The notes beneath the pieces were generated by a model, which saw only the letters and a list, made by a program, of their open reading frames with translations, ran no database searches and was not told the DNA's origin. From NCBI GenBank assembly GCA_031772625.1, contig CM062816.1, forward strand, positions 632,989,269 to 633,053,268: 64,000 bases of DNA. The letters run 5' to 3'. Made by a program: the position numbers and the translations under genes. Within the stretch, counting starts at the first letter, position 1, and every line of letters starts with the position of its first letter. Positions 62,395 through 64,000 of the stretch are shown here, in pieces. Origin of the DNA: Pinus tabuliformis. Its lineage: Eukaryota; Streptophyta; Pinopsida; Pinales; Pinaceae.

Positions 62395-63222
62395 AAGAAA
62401 ACATAACTTAGAGTTGTGAATGCATGGTGCACTGAAACTTACGGTTTTCTAGAAGAAGTCTTGAACACTTAGAAAAATGTGACTAAGTATGACTTTGATG
62501 ACTTGAAATTATAGATCACATGATAACCAAGGGGCTACAAATTTTAAATGAAGGAAAAAAATTGGAGGGTGTTTTAGCATCTACAATAGCTTCATAGGTT
62601 GATTTAATACTTCCTAAGGATTAGACATTTATCTCCAATTGTTGTAGAAACAACAATAGCCCCGAATTTTTTTGCATCTTAATATTTGGAGCCCACCATA
62701 TTGATGGCTCAAATGAATGATTTTATCAAATATTCTAATTTTCTTTTGCATAGAAAAATTCTACAAACACATTATCAAACTTTGCATCAAAATTTTGTGA
62801 CTAATTGCAATTGCATTTTTCATACACAACCTGCTTGTCACACTTTCATAAGTTAGTCTCAATCACATTCTACAAGGCTAGTTTGTGATAAAGAAACTTC
62901 TTACACTTCCATAATACTAATAACATTTCATACCACAAGAGTGCATTTATTGCATTGACCTTCAAACATGTGGGTAAAATTTATATAAGATCCCTATCCC
63001 ATATTCATTTTCATTATGTCAATGAGCTCAAAGTGCCCTATGCAAGATCTTCCTAAAAGTCTCTTAGCTTCCATTGTGAGATGCAACTATGACCAAGTGT
63101 CAAATCTCGGTAGGAATCACACTCTCTTTATTTTTTGTGATTTTGCATCTTTGTTTTGTTTTTTGCAGTTTTTCCCTATTATGTGTGTCTCTTCATATTC
63201 CACAACAATTTTCATTTTTTAA
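62395..63222. other. Non-coding DNA, no feature seen
   Basis: AT-rich; no domain or repeat recognised. Confidence 0.4.
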
Positions 63223-63223
63223 C

Positions 63224-63294
<71 letters not shown>
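63223..63294. repeat. AT microsatellite
   Basis: Alternating AT over about 70 bp with one C interruption near its left end. Confidence 0.95.
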
Positions 63295-63297
<3 letters not shown>

Positions 63298-64000
63298 TAA
63301 ACATTCATCTGAAATCTTACTCTCTTGGTGTTTAAGCCAAACCATGTTCAAACACAGTTAATTTTCAACTTCACATAATCACATCCTATTGAGATAGAGT
63401 TTTAACCCTCCCCTTCTGACCTATTATTGTGATTACATTAACCCTATATTTTCCCCAAGCATGCCTTAACCTTCTTAGTCACATTCGCGCAACCTAGTTA
63501 TCATTCCTTTTGAATCACATGTTATTGTTACATCTTGCAATTATGACTTACCTCCTTATCACATCTGCACATTTTACTCCTCGTATCCTCTTCAGCACAA
63601 AATATATTTAAGACCATTAACTGTGACTTGTATTGTTATCACACTCATGCAATTTAACTTTTAACTCTTCACTACACTTTTCCATTATAAACCTTGATTA
63701 TGATCAACACTTGTTATCTACCCTTTTTATTCCAGCCACACAACTTAAACATTTACTTCCTCTTGTTTATCCCTATTGTTATCCTCCACAATATCCCAAG
63801 GCTAAGAAAGGAGATTGACAGAGGTAACCTCAGACCACTTAGGGTTTAACAGCTAGCCCTACCAAACCAGGGAGGACTCTCTCTCTAAAGATCATAGCCA
63901 ATTATGACTCGAGTTCAAAAAAAATATTAGGCTAGGTATTACAACACTAGATTTTAAAGATTTTAAGGTTTTTTTGGATTGAACTAGGTCAGATCTAGAG
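63295..64000. other. Non-coding DNA to window end
   Basis: C/T-rich on the plus strand with many CACATC and TTATCA words. No gene recognised. Confidence 0.4.

Overview
The window is nuclear DNA of a seed plant, almost entirely stacked and nested transposable elements. The very large LTR retrotransposons, the wide gene-poor tracts and a plant-type COG5 gene relic suit a big, repeat-rich genome. A gymnosperm is my guess, but nothing here proves it. I found no intact host gene, tRNA, rRNA or CRISPR array.

Layout. (1) 1-5822: Ty3/gypsy element A, plus strand, 5' LTR cut by the window edge, with PBS, gag-pol, PPT and 3' LTR all recognisable. It sits in a broken Ty1/copia pol on the minus strand (5823-6835), followed by a CACTA-like terminus (to 7326). 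(2) 8597-9690: a minus-strand relic of the Golgi tethering subunit COG5. (3) 10283-16065: copia-type element B with 1.3-kb LTRs that keeps only a gag. (4) 17648-29709: gypsy element C, same family as A, flanked by the 5-bp duplication TCAAC and inserted in an older minus-strand LTR relic. Reina-like chromovirus D (19787-25978, minus strand) is inserted in C, flanked by CTGTG/CTATG. (5) 32431-35035 and 54234-54620: two parts of one degenerate satellite array, separated by giant element E (35036-54233). (6) 54890-64000: a second CACTA-like end, non-coding AT-rich DNA, a diverged minus-strand relic of the protein found in E's LTRs, a 24-bp minisatellite and an AT microsatellite.

Element E is the most unusual item. 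Its LTRs are 4.8 kb and 6.0 kb, and each carries a roughly 1000-codon decayed reading frame of unknown function. Its internal region reads gag, protease, a complete D-E-D-D RNase H, reverse transcriptase, a decayed second RNase H, integrase, so the extra RNase H lies upstream of RT. A 1.3-kb solo LTR splits gag from protease where related Ogre elements carry an intron. Another solo LTR splits the 3' LTR copy of the unknown frame.

All elements are decayed by stops (mostly CAG to TAG or CGA to TGA, as expected of methylated-cytosine loss), frameshifts and, in D and E, loss of catalytic residues. Three stop codons are shared by copies A and C, so the lineage was already damaged before these copies inserted, or those codons are tolerated.
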